Origin: Chthoniobacterales bacterium
Lineage (GTDB): Bacteria > Verrucomicrobiota > Verrucomicrobiia > Chthoniobacterales > JAATET01
Reading direction: 5' to 3'
DNA: 64,000 nucleotides
NCBI GenBank assembly: GCA_036569045.1
Contig: DATCRI010000011.1
Coordinates: 88,099-152,098 of the forward strand
Made by a program: the position numbers and the translations under genes. The notes under the pieces were generated by a model. The model was not told the origin of the DNA and ran no database searches. It saw only the letters and a list, made by a program, of their open reading frames with translations. Shown here piece after piece: positions 55,885 to 64,000 of the stretch (the first letter of the stretch is position 1; each line of letters begins with the position of its first letter).

Positions 55885-56441
55885 AAAATCGCGCTCCGCT
55901 CTGGCCGCCACCCGCATGGCTCTGCTTCGCGTGGGGACTCGCGGAGGCCACGTTCTTCTTTTTGATCCCGGACATCATTCTCTCATGGGCCGCGCTCTCG
56001 GGCGTGAAAACCGGATTGAAGGCGCTGGGAGCCGTGCTCGCCGGGTCGATCGTCGGCGGCATTGGCATGTATGCATGGGCTTCCCATGCGCCGGACTCGA
56101 GCCGCGCCGCCGTGGCGCATGTCCCCTTCGTGAGGCAGTCCATGTTCGTCAGCGTCGAGCAGGACTACGCAAAACACGGCATGGCGGGAATGCTGCGCGG
56201 GCCGACCTCCGGCATTCCCTACAAGATTCATGCCGTCCTCGCGCCGCCACACGGCCCGCTCTCCTCGTTCATATTGATGAGCATCCCCGCGCGGCTCGAG
56301 CGTATCGTCGTGAGCTGGCTCGGATTCGCCGTGCTCAGCCTGCTTCTGGGCGGATGGATGCGTTCCCATCGCGCGGCAACCACCATGGCTTTTCTCGCAT
56401 TTTGGGCCGCGATGTATGCCTTTTACTGGAGCCGTATTTGA
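55881..56441 (+). CDS. Small multi-pass membrane protein between two adenylate-forming enzymes
   Basis: A 186-residue protein with four to five predicted helices, starting at GTG 55881 which overlaps the preceding stop (GTGA). Helices include AWLCFAWGLAEATFFFLIPD, LGAVLAGSIVGGIGMYAWAS and FAVLSLLLGGWM. The segment WGLAEATFFFLIPDIILSWAAL-type (quoted in part) recalls YqaA/VTT-like proteins, but the match is too weak to name it. Its position suggests a membrane partner or exporter for the product of the two enzymes. Confidence 0.6.
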   Translation: MKNRAPLWPPPAWLCFAWGLAEATFFFLIPDIILSWAALSGVKTGLKALGAVLAGSIVGGIGMYAWASHAPDSSRAAVAHVPFVRQSMFVSVEQDYAKHGMAGMLRGPTSGIPYKIHAVLAPPHGPLSSFILMSIPARLERIVVSWLGFAVLSLLLGGWMRSHRAATTMAFLAFWAAMYAFYWSRI

Positions 56442-56453
56442 CGGGCGTCATCG

Positions 56454-57761
56454 ATGCGCAATCTCACCCTTTCAGAACTTGCCGCAACGTTCCGCATGCT
56501 CCTTTTCGGCGCACGGTTTCTAAAAAGCGCGCCGCACTGGACGAGGGATCGCATGCGCGACTGGCAATGGCAGCGCGTGACAAAGCTCGTCCGCCATGCA
56601 TGGGACAATGTGCCCTTCTACCGCGACCATTACACAGCGGTGTCGTTCGAGCCCGGCGACCTGAAATCGTGGGATGACTTCCACCGCCTTCCCCTGCTCA
56701 CCAAGGAAATGGTGATCGCGAACTATCCCGACCGCATGCTCATGCGCGGCGCACGCGCAGAAAGCCTTGTCGTCTCACGCAGCAGCGGATCGACGGGCAA
56801 GGCTCTGGACATCGCCTACGACGGCGCAGCGATGAGCACGTTCATGCTCGCCGGCCTGCGACTCTACCGCATGGGGTTCCCCTACCTGCCGTGGCAGCGG
56901 CAGCTCTACGTCTACACATCGCCCTATCCTCTCGAATCGCTCCTCGGCCTCTTCCCGCTCAAGTTCGTGCCCACTCTCGCCCCCATTCCGGAAATCATTT
57001 CGCAAATCCGCTCATGGAAGCCCGACCTGCTCGTCTGCTACCCCTCGCACCTCAAGCAGATCGCGCAGCAACTCTCGAACGACGACCTCGCGCATATCCG
57101 GTTGAAGTGCGTCTCCGTGAATTCCGAAATGTCCACACAGGCCGAGCGCAACGACCTCGCCGCCCGGCTCGGATGCCCCGTGCTCGACGAATATTCCTCG
57201 GAGGAGCTTACCCGCATCGCCGCGCAATGCCTGCACGGCAGCCACCATATCTTCGACGACATCAACTACATGGAGAGCATCCCTTCCGACGCATCGTCGC
57301 TACTGGTCGGGACCAACCTCCACAACTTCGCGATGCCCATGATCCGCTACGCGCAAAACGACCTCGGCCGCATCGAGGAACGCGAATGCGCCTGCGGCTG
57401 GCGGTTCCGCCACCTCGTCGATCTGCAGGGCCGCCGCAACGACAGCTTCACTCTTCCATCAGGTCGCGTCCTCTCCTCTGGCTATCTGCTCGATGCCACC
57501 TACGAAGTGCTGCTCACGTTCCGCTCGGAGGTGCGCGATTTCTGCCTCATCCAGCGCGCAGCCGGCCAGGTCGAACTCGAGATCGTCACGGGCGAAGGCT
57601 GGGGAGAAGAAGTGAGCCGGGCCATCTCGGATCGATTCGATGAGCTGCTCGGGCACGAAGTCCATTTCTCGATTCAAACGGTCGACACCTGCACCAAGAC
57701 AAAATCCGGCAAGCGCAATCCCATCATCTCGGAGGCCACGCGCAAACTCGCCGCCCGCTGA
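56454..57761 (+). CDS. PaaK/CapK-like adenylate-forming enzyme (second of a pair)
   Basis: A 435-residue ANL-superfamily protein. Marks are VRHAWDNVPFYRDHYTAVSF, the ATP loop VSRSSGSTGKALDIAYD, the glycine/acid block VLDEYSSEELTRIAAQC, and the hinge DLQGRRNDSFTLPSGRVLSS. A CHCW-like zinc patch ECACGW, as often seen in the CapK branch, is present. It starts 12 bases after the membrane protein stop. CapK-like enzymes occur in capsule and surface-polymer clusters, so with the neighbouring pair it may belong to a surface-modification pathway. Confidence 0.83.
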   Translation: MRNLTLSELAATFRMLLFGARFLKSAPHWTRDRMRDWQWQRVTKLVRHAWDNVPFYRDHYTAVSFEPGDLKSWDDFHRLPLLTKEMVIANYPDRMLMRGARAESLVVSRSSGSTGKALDIAYDGAAMSTFMLAGLRLYRMGFPYLPWQRQLYVYTSPYPLESLLGLFPLKFVPTLAPIPEIISQIRSWKPDLLVCYPSHLKQIAQQLSNDDLAHIRLKCVSVNSEMSTQAERNDLAARLGCPVLDEYSSEELTRIAAQCLHGSHHIFDDINYMESIPSDASSLLVGTNLHNFAMPMIRYAQNDLGRIEERECACGWRFRHLVDLQGRRNDSFTLPSGRVLSSGYLLDATYEVLLTFRSEVRDFCLIQRAAGQVELEIVTGEGWGEEVSRAISDRFDELLGHEVHFSIQTVDTCTKTKSGKRNPIISEATRKLAAR

Positions 57762-57766
57762 CCGCG

Positions 57767-58717
57767 CTAGAACGCAATCGACGCTGCGTTGCGTCGCGCC
57801 TGCGCGATCTGATCCGCGCTCAGTCCCGCCGCCGGGGCGGCGACCTCGTATTCGTAATCGAGGTCGATGCCGCTGATGCCGGGGTCGTCGGTGTTGATCG
57901 TCGCGAGCAGGCTGCGCTCGAGGAACGCCTTCAGCGGATGGCTCGCATAGTCGGCCACGGTGCTCGTCTGGACGTTGCTGGTGAGGTTGCACTCGAGGCC
58001 GATGCGGTGCTCGGCGAAATAGTCGAGCAGCGCGGGATCGTCGGTCGCGCGCACGGCGTGGCCGATGCGGGTGGCGCCGAGTTCGCGGAGGGCGGTCCAT
58101 ATACCCGGCGCGCCCGCGGCCTCTCCGGCGTGGATCGTGACATTCAGCCCGGCGTCGCGCACCCGGCGGAAGTGCTCGATGAACAGCTCGGGCGGAAAAT
58201 TGCCTTCGTCACCGGCGAGGTCGATCGCAACGAGGCCGTCGCGACAGGCAAGCAGGGCGTCGAGCTCGCGGAAGCAGGAGTTCAGGCCAAACGTGCGGCT
58301 GAGAATGCCGGTGAGCGTGGTCGGCACGCCGAAGTCGCGCACGCCGGCCGCAACGCCGTCGACGACGGCCTCGGTGACGGCCTGGGGATCGAGCCCGTGA
58401 GCCATCGCCATGAAGACGGGGCTGAAACGCAGTTCGACGGCGTCGAGGTTCTCGCGTTTCGCATCCTCGACGTTCTCGTAGGCCACGCGGCGGCACGCAG
58501 CAGGGTCAACGAGCACGCCGACCATCCACTCGAACTTCGCGAGGAAGGGCATGAGGCCCGGCTGCGGATCGCTCACGACGACGAAGGGGCGCAGGGTGTC
58601 GAGGGTGCGGCCTGGCAGCGGAAGGTCGTTCTCGAGCCCGAGATCCAGGATCGTCTCCAGGCGAATGCTCCCGTCGAGATGACGGTGGAGATCGATCTTC
58701 GGCAGGGCTTCTTCCAT
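57767..58717 (-). CDS. add: Adenosine deaminase
   Basis: Cytoplasmic zinc hydrolase that converts adenosine to inosine for purine salvage. The 316-residue product has the metal ligands DLHRHLDGS (two His near the N-terminus), TIHAGEAAG, the catalytic His in GATRIGHAVRATDD and the Asp in NTDDPGISGIDLDYEY. I chose ATG 58717 (MEEALPKIDLHRHL) because it precedes the first metal site at family spacing. It is five bases from the converging PaaK/CapK gene. Substrate could also be a related nucleoside, as some members of this branch are not adenosine-specific. Confidence 0.88.
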   Translation of the reverse strand: MEEALPKIDLHRHLDGSIRLETILDLGLENDLPLPGRTLDTLRPFVVVSDPQPGLMPFLAKFEWMVGVLVDPAACRRVAYENVEDAKRENLDAVELRFSPVFMAMAHGLDPQAVTEAVVDGVAAGVRDFGVPTTLTGILSRTFGLNSCFRELDALLACRDGLVAIDLAGDEGNFPPELFIEHFRRVRDAGLNVTIHAGEAAGAPGIWTALRELGATRIGHAVRATDDPALLDYFAEHRIGLECNLTSNVQTSTVADYASHPLKAFLERSLLATINTDDPGISGIDLDYEYEVAAPAAGLSADQIAQARRNAASIAF

Positions 58718-58762
58718 GCCGACGCTTGTAACGGCCGGGCGCGACGGCCGCAATCCCGCGCA

Positions 58763-58921
58763 CTAGCGTCCCGGCCCCTGAAGGGCGCGCTGGTAGCTGT
58801 AAATGCCGGTCTGGTTGATCTGCTCGACCTGCTGCTGCCGGCTCTCCGGCACCGGTTTTGTCGCGCAGCCGAGGAGGAGCTGCATCCCGAGCATCGAAAC
58901 GAGAGCGAATCCGCATTTCAT
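58763..58921 (-). CDS. Small lipoprotein
   Basis: A 52-residue product (MKCGFALVSMLGMQLLLGCA then TKPVPESRQQQVEQINQTGI). The lipobox LLLGC places the lipidated cysteine at residue 19, leaving a mature peptide of about 34 residues rich in Gln and ending YQRALQGPGR. No family is recognised. It lies 43 bases after the pbpC stop on the same strand, so it may be the last gene of the alpha-2-macroglobulin/pbpC operon. Confidence 0.55.
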   Translation of the reverse strand: MKCGFALVSMLGMQLLLGCATKPVPESRQQQVEQINQTGIYSYQRALQGPGR

Positions 58922-58964
58922 GCAAACAGCCTGACCAAAACGCGCCGCGGCGGCAATTCCGTCC

Positions 58965-61235
58965 TCATCGCGCGACGACATCCACCCGGCGCGATGCGAC
59001 GCGTCCCTGGTCGTCCATGGCGAGGAGTTGCCACCGGCCCGGGGCGGCATGCCATGCGAGGGGCTCGTTCGGCGCGGCGCAACCGAGAAAGTCGGCGCCG
59101 GCGAACCAGTAGACCTTGCGCACGTCGCCATCCGTCCGCGCCTCGAGGGCGATGCCGCTCGATCCGCCGCTCGCAGGAACCGCCAGCACCGCTCCCTCGG
59201 AGGGCGAGAGAATGCGCGGCGCGGCTCCCTGCCGGGCCATGCCGTCGACGGCGCAGTCCGGCGCAAAGGGCGGCAGCGGTCGCCGCGGCAATCCCGCCTC
59301 GGCGAAGAGCCGGCGCACGTTCGAGGGCCAGAATTCGAAGACCTCGCGACGACAGAACCCGTTATCCTGCAACCGGCGCAGCCCGCTCCGTGCATCCACC
59401 CACACGCCACGGTGCACCGGACAAACGGTGATCGGCGACACACCCGGGATGAACCACCCGCTCACGCGATCCGCGCAATCCGGCCCCGGCAGATCCCCGG
59501 AGAGCGCGCAAAGATCCACGCGTCGGAGATTTGCGTGGGGCGGGGGCGCCAGCGGCCCGGGGCGCGCCTTCCCGTTCGCGACAAGACCATCGATGATCGA
59601 AAACAGCAGCGGCCCGGCGCAGGTGCGGCCGACGAAGGCCGGATTCGGCGTGCCATCGAAATTGCCGACCCAGACCGCGAGGACAAAGTGGTCAAACACC
59701 GCGACCGACCACGCATCGCGGAACCCAAACGACGTGCCGGTCTTCCACGCGACCACGCGCCCCGGATCGGCCTCCGCGCCATCCGGTCGCGAGATCCGCG
59801 CCAGCATGTCGAGCGTGAGAAAGGCGGCCTCGCAACTCACCACGCGGCGACCGGGTTCCACCGGGGAATCGCGCGTCATCCGCAGCGGACGCAGGGTTCC
59901 GCCGCTGGCCAGCATCGCATACAGGCGCACGAGGTCGCGCATGGTCACCTCCGCGCCGCCGAGCGCAAGCGAGAGTCCCAGCGCCGCCTCGTCTCCACGC
60001 AGCGGGATGCCGACGTCGCCGAGAAATTCATGGAATCGCGGACGCTGCAACCGCGCCGCCAGATCGACGGCGGGAACGTTGCGGCTGCGCGCGAGGGCGT
60101 CCGCGGCGGAGATCGGCCCGCAGAATTCCCGGTCGAAATTGTCGGGACTGTAGTCGGCGAATCTCTGCGGGGCATCGAGCAGGAGACTGCGCGGATGGAT
60201 CAGCCCCTGATCGAGCGCCAGCGCGTAGATCAGGGGCTTCAGCGTGGAGCCTGGCGACCGCGGCGACCGCGTGCCGTCGACCTGGCCCTGGATGTCGCGA
60301 TCCCAGAAATTCGCCGACCCCACGCTCGCCAGCACTTCCATCGAGCGCGTGTCGACAAGCATCGCGGCGGCATTGCGCACCCCGCGGGTGCCCATTCCAC
60401 GCATCGCGCGGGCAACGCGATCCTCGAGAATGCCCTGATCCGTCGCGTCCAAGGTCGTGCAAACGTCACGTCCTCCGTCGGGGAGCGCATTCACGAAATG
60501 CGGTGCCGCGTCGGGCAGGCGGCCATCCCAGCACAAGGCGTAGTCGCCGCCGAGCGGATCATGCACGAGCCCGGCCGCGTGCATGCGGGCATGCAGCCGG
60601 GCGTGTGCCGCCGCGAGCGCGGGATTTCTGCGAGGCGCCGGCGCGCGCCGCGCCGGGCTCTGCGGAATGACGGCCAACGTCACCGCCTCCGGCCAGCTCA
60701 CGTCAGTTGCGGCGTGGTGCAGATAAATCTCCGTCGCCGCACCCACGCCTTCGATGTTTCCGCCATAGGGCGTGAGGTTGAAGTAAGCCTCGAGAATCTG
60801 TCGCTTGGAATAATGCCGCTCGAGGCACAGCGCCGTGAAAATCTGCGCGCACTTTCCCGCGAGCGAGCGCGTCTCCATGCGGCCGCGGAGTCGGGCGACC
60901 TGCATCGTGATCGTGGACGCCCCGCCACGCTTCGCACCGAACAACCAGCCCGCGGCCGCCCGCGCAAGCGAGACGGGATTCACACCCGGGTGCGCGTCGA
61001 AATGGCGGTCCTCGTGGAAGAACGTCGCCTCCACGATGCGCGGCGAAATGGCCTGCAACGGCGTGAAGATCCGGCGACGGTCATCAGTCGCCAGCGCGAT
61101 CTGCAGCACGTGGCCCTCCCGATCCCGCGCCACCCTCGAGAACGGGACGCCGTCGAGCAGCGGCGGCCTGGGCAGCGCGAACCACCCCGCGGCAACGAGC
61201 GCCGACAGTCCGGCGAGAATCACGAGGCGTCTCAT
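58965..61235 (-). CDS. pbpC: Penicillin-binding protein 1C
   Basis: Bifunctional peptidoglycan synthase of the PBP1C group, inner-membrane anchored by a helix near residues 3-20. The 756-residue product has the GT51 glycosyltransferase part (FFHEDRHFDAHPGVNPVSLA, GGASTITMQVARL, RHYSKRQILEAYFN), then the transpeptidase part with SPGSTLKPL (Ser-x-x-Lys), SRN and KTGTSFGFRD, and a C-terminal BiPBP_C domain (~670-750). The start overlaps the stop of the alpha-2-macroglobulin gene as ATGA, the linkage known from E. coli yfhM-pbpC. It probably acts in wall repair. Confidence 0.94.
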   Translation of the reverse strand: MRRLVILAGLSALVAAGWFALPRPPLLDGVPFSRVARDREGHVLQIALATDDRRRIFTPLQAISPRIVEATFFHEDRHFDAHPGVNPVSLARAAAGWLFGAKRGGASTITMQVARLRGRMETRSLAGKCAQIFTALCLERHYSKRQILEAYFNLTPYGGNIEGVGAATEIYLHHAATDVSWPEAVTLAVIPQSPARRAPAPRRNPALAAAHARLHARMHAAGLVHDPLGGDYALCWDGRLPDAAPHFVNALPDGGRDVCTTLDATDQGILEDRVARAMRGMGTRGVRNAAAMLVDTRSMEVLASVGSANFWDRDIQGQVDGTRSPRSPGSTLKPLIYALALDQGLIHPRSLLLDAPQRFADYSPDNFDREFCGPISAADALARSRNVPAVDLAARLQRPRFHEFLGDVGIPLRGDEAALGLSLALGGAEVTMRDLVRLYAMLASGGTLRPLRMTRDSPVEPGRRVVSCEAAFLTLDMLARISRPDGAEADPGRVVAWKTGTSFGFRDAWSVAVFDHFVLAVWVGNFDGTPNPAFVGRTCAGPLLFSIIDGLVANGKARPGPLAPPPHANLRRVDLCALSGDLPGPDCADRVSGWFIPGVSPITVCPVHRGVWVDARSGLRRLQDNGFCRREVFEFWPSNVRRLFAEAGLPRRPLPPFAPDCAVDGMARQGAAPRILSPSEGAVLAVPASGGSSGIALEARTDGDVRKVYWFAGADFLGCAAPNEPLAWHAAPGRWQLLAMDDQGRVASRRVDVVAR

Positions 61236-64000
61236 CGCGCCGTCACCTCGATCCGCCCGGTGCCGCTGCGCCCGTGCGTGCCGCGATCATACATCGCCTC
61301 GGCGAAGACCGGCGGCACCACGAATTGCCCCGCGCTCGTCGCCTTGATCTCGTAGGAGAACGACCGCACCGGGCCGCTCACCCCGCCGAAGACCACCACT
61401 CGATCTTCGCGCACTTCCACGCAATCCCAGCCCGGCAAGGTGCCCACGCCAGGTTGCAGCGAAGAGCCGACCACCTCGAATCCGCCGGGCAGCAGATCGA
61501 CCACAGCGACGTTCGGCACATCCCGGCCGTTCACTGCTCGCACGAAGACGCGCACCGTGATTGGCTCACCGACGCGGGCCCGCGCCGGAAATTCGCGATG
61601 AATTTCCAGCCCCCGGCTCTCGGGCTCCGCGGGCACCGTCGCCTCGAATCCGGTCTCGACCACCTGGGCGTAGGCCCCGAGCGGCGTGGCGCTCGCGGAA
61701 AAACGCAGCGCGGTCGCGTCGGGAGAGAACGCGGCCCGTTTCAGCAGGTCTCCCCTGGCATCCAGCGCGGTCACGGTCCGGTCCCTGCGCACTTCCTGCA
61801 TGCCGAGGCGGACGCCCTTTTGCGCCAGCGTCGCGGAGTAGCTCTTCAGCGCGAGCACGGCCGCCGCGGCGGAGACGGTGCTGAATCTGCCGCGCTGGAT
61901 GGGCGCGAGAACTTTCTCGAATTCCCCCGAGGGCAGCCGTCGCAGCAGATCCGGAAAGTGCCGCCCCAGAATGGCGACGTAGGCGGCATCCGCAGTGAGC
62001 GTGTCCACGAACTCGCCTGCACATGGCCGCCCGCAGCGATAGCCGGCGATGAGCCGACGCGCCTCGGCATCCTGTTTGAGCAGCTCCAGCGCGCCAGCGA
62101 GATAGACGGCCGTCACGTCCTCGCGCCACGTGGCGGAAAAATCGGAATCGAGCGTGTCCCGAAGGTTGAGGATCGCGTTGGTCGTGACGGTCTCCTCCCG
62201 CGTGAGCAGGTAGATCGCCCAGGCCTGGAGCCGCGCCTGCTCCAACGTGCGCGGCCGTTCTTCGTTCGCCATGCGCGAGAGATTGCGCAAGGCAGCCGCA
62301 AGCGTGTCGGCGGGAGGCGGGAAGCCGGCCGCCCGGGCCTCGACGAGCATCTGCGTGACATACACCGACACGAAATCGAACGGTCCGCAGGCGCCCACGG
62401 CCCAGTAGCCAAAACCGCCCTGGTCGTTTTGCCGCTGGCGCTGGATGGCAAACGTGTGCTCGAGCTGCGCGGCCACCTCGGCGCGCCGGAGTCCGAAATC
62501 CACCTCGTCCGCAAGCGCGAGCCGGCAGAGCGCGCCGCTGGAGATTTGCTCCGAGCAGCCATGCGGATAGCCCTCCAGATAGGACTGCAACCCGCGCGCC
62601 AGCCCGAGAGGCAGCGCGGATACCGTCGCCTCGACGCGACGAAACTCCGGGCGCAACGCCCCCGTCACCGGAAGCTCCTGCGACGCCGCGGAGAAATGCG
62701 CGCTTCGCAACTCCGTGCGATAGGGCGTGGCGGGCCGCACGCTCACCGTCGAGGACCGGCGCGATTCCTCACCGCCGCCGGTCGCGCGGAAAGCCAGCGT
62801 CGCCGAGCCGAGCTGATCCCGGGCCCGCACCGTAAACAGGCAGGTGGCTTCTTTGCCGGATTCCAGGCGGAGCGGCATTGCGGGCGCGCGCAGCACTTCG
62901 AGATGCGACGACGGCTCGGCAGCGAGGGTCACGTCCGCCGTCGCGCCGCCATTGTTCACGGTCACGCCGACCTCGAAGGTATCGCCCGGCGCGAGCACCG
63001 TCGGCACGGTGGGCGTGATGACGAATCGGCTGCGCACGAGGGTGTCGCGCTCCACGCTGCCGGTCGCATCCGGCGCATAGGCGATCGCCATCACTTTGAG
63101 AGTGCCATTGAAAAAATCCGGCACGTCGCAGGTGACGACGCGGTCGTCCGGCCCGGCGTCGACGATACCCGACCAATAGACGACCGGTCGCTCGGTCACG
63201 CGCCGGAACGGATTGAGGTTCTTCGCGAGCATGCCCGCATCTCCGCCGGCGGCCGCGCTGCGCAGGATCGAGAATTCCGGCAGGATGAGGTCGAGAATCT
63301 GCGAAGTGCCGACCATCAGCGCCGTCTTCTCGAAGAAGCGGTCGAGCGGCCGCGGCAGCCGATAATCGCTGACCTGCAGGATGCCCTGGTCGACCGCGTA
63401 GAGCACGATGCGCGCGGGACGGTCCGTGCGATAATGGATTGCCAGCGGCTCGCCCGGCTTCGCCTTTTCCGGGACGTCGAGCTGGATGTCGAGACGCCGG
63501 CGCTCGCGATTCACCACGATCGGCTCCGCCGCGTAGCTGAGCGGGCTCATGAAGACCTCCTTCGAATCGAGCGCGCGCACGAATGTCACGTTCACGTAGC
63601 CCGTGCCCTCGAAATCCGCCGGAATGCGCAGTCGCTGCACGGAGCTTGTCGCGGCGGCGGTGAACCACGTCTGCGCGTAGACGCGATCCCGCTCGAGCGT
63701 GATCAGGCCTCCTCCCGTGTAGGGCGCGGTGATGGCGATCTCGACCTCCTCACCGGCGCGATACTCCCGGCGCGGCAGCCTGATCTGGAGCTCGGCACTG
63801 CGTTCGAGCGAACGCGAGCCGTCGCCCTTGCCGACGACCGTCCAGGCCAGCTGGCTGACCTTCGTGCCCGCCGCGTCTCGCACCTCCAGGCGGAACGAGC
63901 CGGGGCGATCCGTCGGCAGGATGAATTCCCCGCCGTCGGCCGGAAGATAGCGCGTCTCGTGGCGCAGCTCTTCGTCGCGCTCGACGGATTCGTAGGCGTA
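61232..64000 (-). CDS. Bacterial alpha-2-macroglobulin-like protein (5' end outside window)
   Basis: Periplasmic protein expected to trap attacking proteases by a thioester. About 922 residues are visible; full-length proteins of this family reach ~1600-1900, so the N-terminal half is outside. The thioester motif is intact in YPHGCSEQIS (C-x-EQ). Preceding it are the macroglobulin domains and the bait-like region, and following it the alpha-helical thioester domain (FGYWAVGACGPFDFVSVYVT) and the C-terminal domain. It overlaps pbpC by ATGA, the conserved pairing for this family. Continuing to 64000, the frame shows no stop, confirming truncation by the window edge. Confidence 0.94.
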   Translation of the reverse strand, partial: YAYESVERDEELRHETRYLPADGGEFILPTDRPGSFRLEVRDAAGTKVSQLAWTVVGKGDGSRSLERSAELQIRLPRREYRAGEEVEIAITAPYTGGGLITLERDRVYAQTWFTAAATSSVQRLRIPADFEGTGYVNVTFVRALDSKEVFMSPLSYAAEPIVVNRERRRLDIQLDVPEKAKPGEPLAIHYRTDRPARIVLYAVDQGILQVSDYRLPRPLDRFFEKTALMVGTSQILDLILPEFSILRSAAAGGDAGMLAKNLNPFRRVTERPVVYWSGIVDAGPDDRVVTCDVPDFFNGTLKVMAIAYAPDATGSVERDTLVRSRFVITPTVPTVLAPGDTFEVGVTVNNGGATADVTLAAEPSSHLEVLRAPAMPLRLESGKEATCLFTVRARDQLGSATLAFRATGGGEESRRSSTVSVRPATPYRTELRSAHFSAASQELPVTGALRPEFRRVEATVSALPLGLARGLQSYLEGYPHGCSEQISSGALCRLALADEVDFGLRRAEVAAQLEHTFAIQRQRQNDQGGFGYWAVGACGPFDFVSVYVTQMLVEARAAGFPPPADTLAAALRNLSRMANEERPRTLEQARLQAWAIYLLTREETVTTNAILNLRDTLDSDFSATWREDVTAVYLAGALELLKQDAEARRLIAGYRCGRPCAGEFVDTLTADAAYVAILGRHFPDLLRRLPSGEFEKVLAPIQRGRFSTVSAAAAVLALKSYSATLAQKGVRLGMQEVRRDRTVTALDARGDLLKRAAFSPDATALRFSASATPLGAYAQVVETGFEATVPAEPESRGLEIHREFPARARVGEPITVRVFVRAVNGRDVPNVAVVDLLPGGFEVVGSSLQPGVGTLPGWDCVEVREDRVVVFGGVSGPVRSFSYEIKATSAGQFVVPPVFAEAMYDRGTHGRSGTGRIEVTAR

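Noticed and set aside
59028..61355. A 775-codon plus-strand frame over pbpC
   Set aside because: Antisense to a gene with all PBP1C motifs; no domain of its own.

Overview
The window is GC-rich, densely coded chromosomal DNA from a Gram-negative bacterium, most likely a member of the Verrucomicrobiota. The inference rests on three PEP-CTERM surface proteins, a pseudopilin with an H-X9-DG motif, many small secreted proteins of no known family, a diderm envelope gene set (PBP1C with a bacterial alpha-2-macroglobulin, a lipoprotein) and the str-type ribosomal block. No rRNA, tRNA, CRISPR array, insertion sequence or prophage was seen.

Layout. 1-2509: start of the str operon read leftward (rpsL, rpsG, fusA; fusA runs off the left edge). 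2551-7290: a tightly overlapped leftward haem operon (hmuS-hmuT-hmuU-hmuV) followed by an AraC-type regulator with a Fur-box-like inverted repeat in front of it. 7358-11842: four leftward surface genes (a PATR/PEP-CTERM protein, an H-X9-DG pseudopilin, two more PEP-CTERM proteins) with a recurring TTAGCGGG..TTGCG-type element upstream. 11843-12368: gene-poor, with fragments that look like a deleted YidE/AspT-type transporter. 12369-18157: leftward housekeeping genes (pckG, a PNPOx-fold protein, xseA, pssA, psd) interrupted by a rightward AraC remnant. 18298-19870: a rightward Fe-S assembly trio (cysteine-less rhodanese-like protein, IscU/SufU scaffold, SufT). 19992-24261: an NHL-repeat secreted protein, a strong intrinsic terminator and glycogen phosphorylase.

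24311-26077: leftward HAD phosphatase and aldo/keto reductase. 26208-32651: a rightward run of an amine-oxidase-like flavoprotein, a TIM-barrel isomerase-like protein, a flippase-like membrane protein, a RibD-type reductase, an SRPBCC protein, a FabF-like ketosynthase and a TauE/SafE exporter; four of these are coupled by ATGA overlaps and look like an undescribed lipid or polyketide pathway. 32661-36912: a secreted repeat protein, a GH46 chitosanase with a GPH-type sugar symporter behind it, and an alpha/beta hydrolase. 36931-41651: recF, dprA and a TopB-like topoisomerase. 42998-49887: a three-gene predicted peptide-modifying system (transglutaminase-DUF2126, ATP-grasp/alpha-E fusion, second transglutaminase).

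49989-53894: a small secreted protein, an EEP-family hydrolase, a class A beta-lactamase and a large unknown secreted protein. 54046-57761: a VOC protein and a coupled set of two PaaK/CapK-like adenylate-forming enzymes around a small membrane protein. 57767-64000: adenosine deaminase, a 52-residue lipoprotein, and the coupled alpha-2-macroglobulin-pbpC pair, whose first gene runs off the right edge.
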